From positions 19,296,014 to 19,360,013 of the forward strand of contig CM028916.1 of the NCBI GenBank assembly GCA_016801845.1: a DNA stretch of 64,000 nt, written 5' to 3'. The DNA is from Polydactylus sextarius. Taxonomy: Eukaryota > Chordata > Actinopteri > Polynemidae. The translations under genes and the position numbers were made by a program. The notes below the pieces were generated by a model that did no database searches, was not told the DNA's origin, and saw only the letters and a list, made by a program, of their open reading frames with translations. Each line of letters opens with the position of its first letter. The first letter of the stretch is position 1. Positions 63,700 to 64,000 of the stretch are shown piece by piece.

Positions 63700-64000
63700 C
63701 TGGAGAAGAAATAAAAACAAGAGTTTTGGCATGTGGAGCCTGGTTTACTGCTGCAGCTCAGCCAAAATGTCAGGAGGGCCTCTCTGGGACTACATTTAAA
63801 TAAAATCAAGCTTTGAATATTGAGACTACGATGAAACATAACATCTTTCATCAGAAAATAAAAGTAAAAACTAAACTTTAATGTGAAAGACAGGCAGGTT
63901 TAATACTAGGTCTTCGTGTCATGTGACTGATGAGAACTACACTACGATGTGTTTAGTTTTTGTTGGACAAAAAACAAATGACTTCAGTTTGACTGAAAGT

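Overview
The window is vertebrate nuclear DNA, almost certainly from a ray-finned (teleost-type) fish. It holds intron-split genes with GT/AG borders, dense CA/GT, GA and GATA microsatellites, many A/T homopolymers, compact exons and a fish-type hAT MITE. I see no prokaryotic, viral or CRISPR content. All four recognised genes are transcribed from the minus strand, so they read from high to low coordinates.

Layout in transcription order. (1) 63699-59370: the 3' part of mast3 (microtubule-associated Ser/Thr kinase 3), ten exons from just after the kinase core through the PDZ domain to the stop; the kinase itself lies beyond the right edge. (2) 47759-31587: a complete pik3r2 coding region (p85-beta, PI3-kinase regulatory subunit), 15 coding exons and 736 codons giving SH3, RhoGAP/BH, nSH2, iSH2 coiled coil and cSH2. 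Its non-coding first exon is probably in the CpG-rich block near 55.5 kb. (3) 22641-19566: complete ifi30 (GILT, lysosomal thiol reductase), 7 exons and 258 residues. (4) 18326 to beyond the left edge: the 5' part of pde4c (cAMP phosphodiesterase 4), visible only as three alternative N-termini: a two-exon PDE4D7/PDE4B1-like start (18326-18285 and 17251-17019), a PDE4B3/PDE4C2-like start (10999-10737) and a PDE4D3-like start (5712-5639). All three end in the same splice phase, as needed to feed one shared UCR1 exon, which must lie left of base 1.

MAST3-PIK3R2-IFI30-PDE4C are neighbours on human 19p13.11, so the block is ancient conserved synteny. As I recall it, the human block has MPV17L2 and RAB3A between IFI30 and PDE4C, and PDE4C on the opposite strand. 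Here ifi30 and pde4c are only 1.2 kb apart and co-oriented.

The genes act in related signalling (PI3K lipid signalling, cAMP breakdown, a PDZ kinase) and antigen processing, but nothing suggests a shared operon-like function. The rest is intron, UTR and intergenic DNA with microsatellites, a hAT-type MITE in ifi30 intron 6, a large inverted repeat beside a GATA tract (56.3-56.6 kb), small perfect hairpins and several G-rich tracts. I did not find a new biological system. The most useful results are the alternative pde4c starts (two too short for ordinary ORF finding), the altered local synteny and the large inverted repeat.
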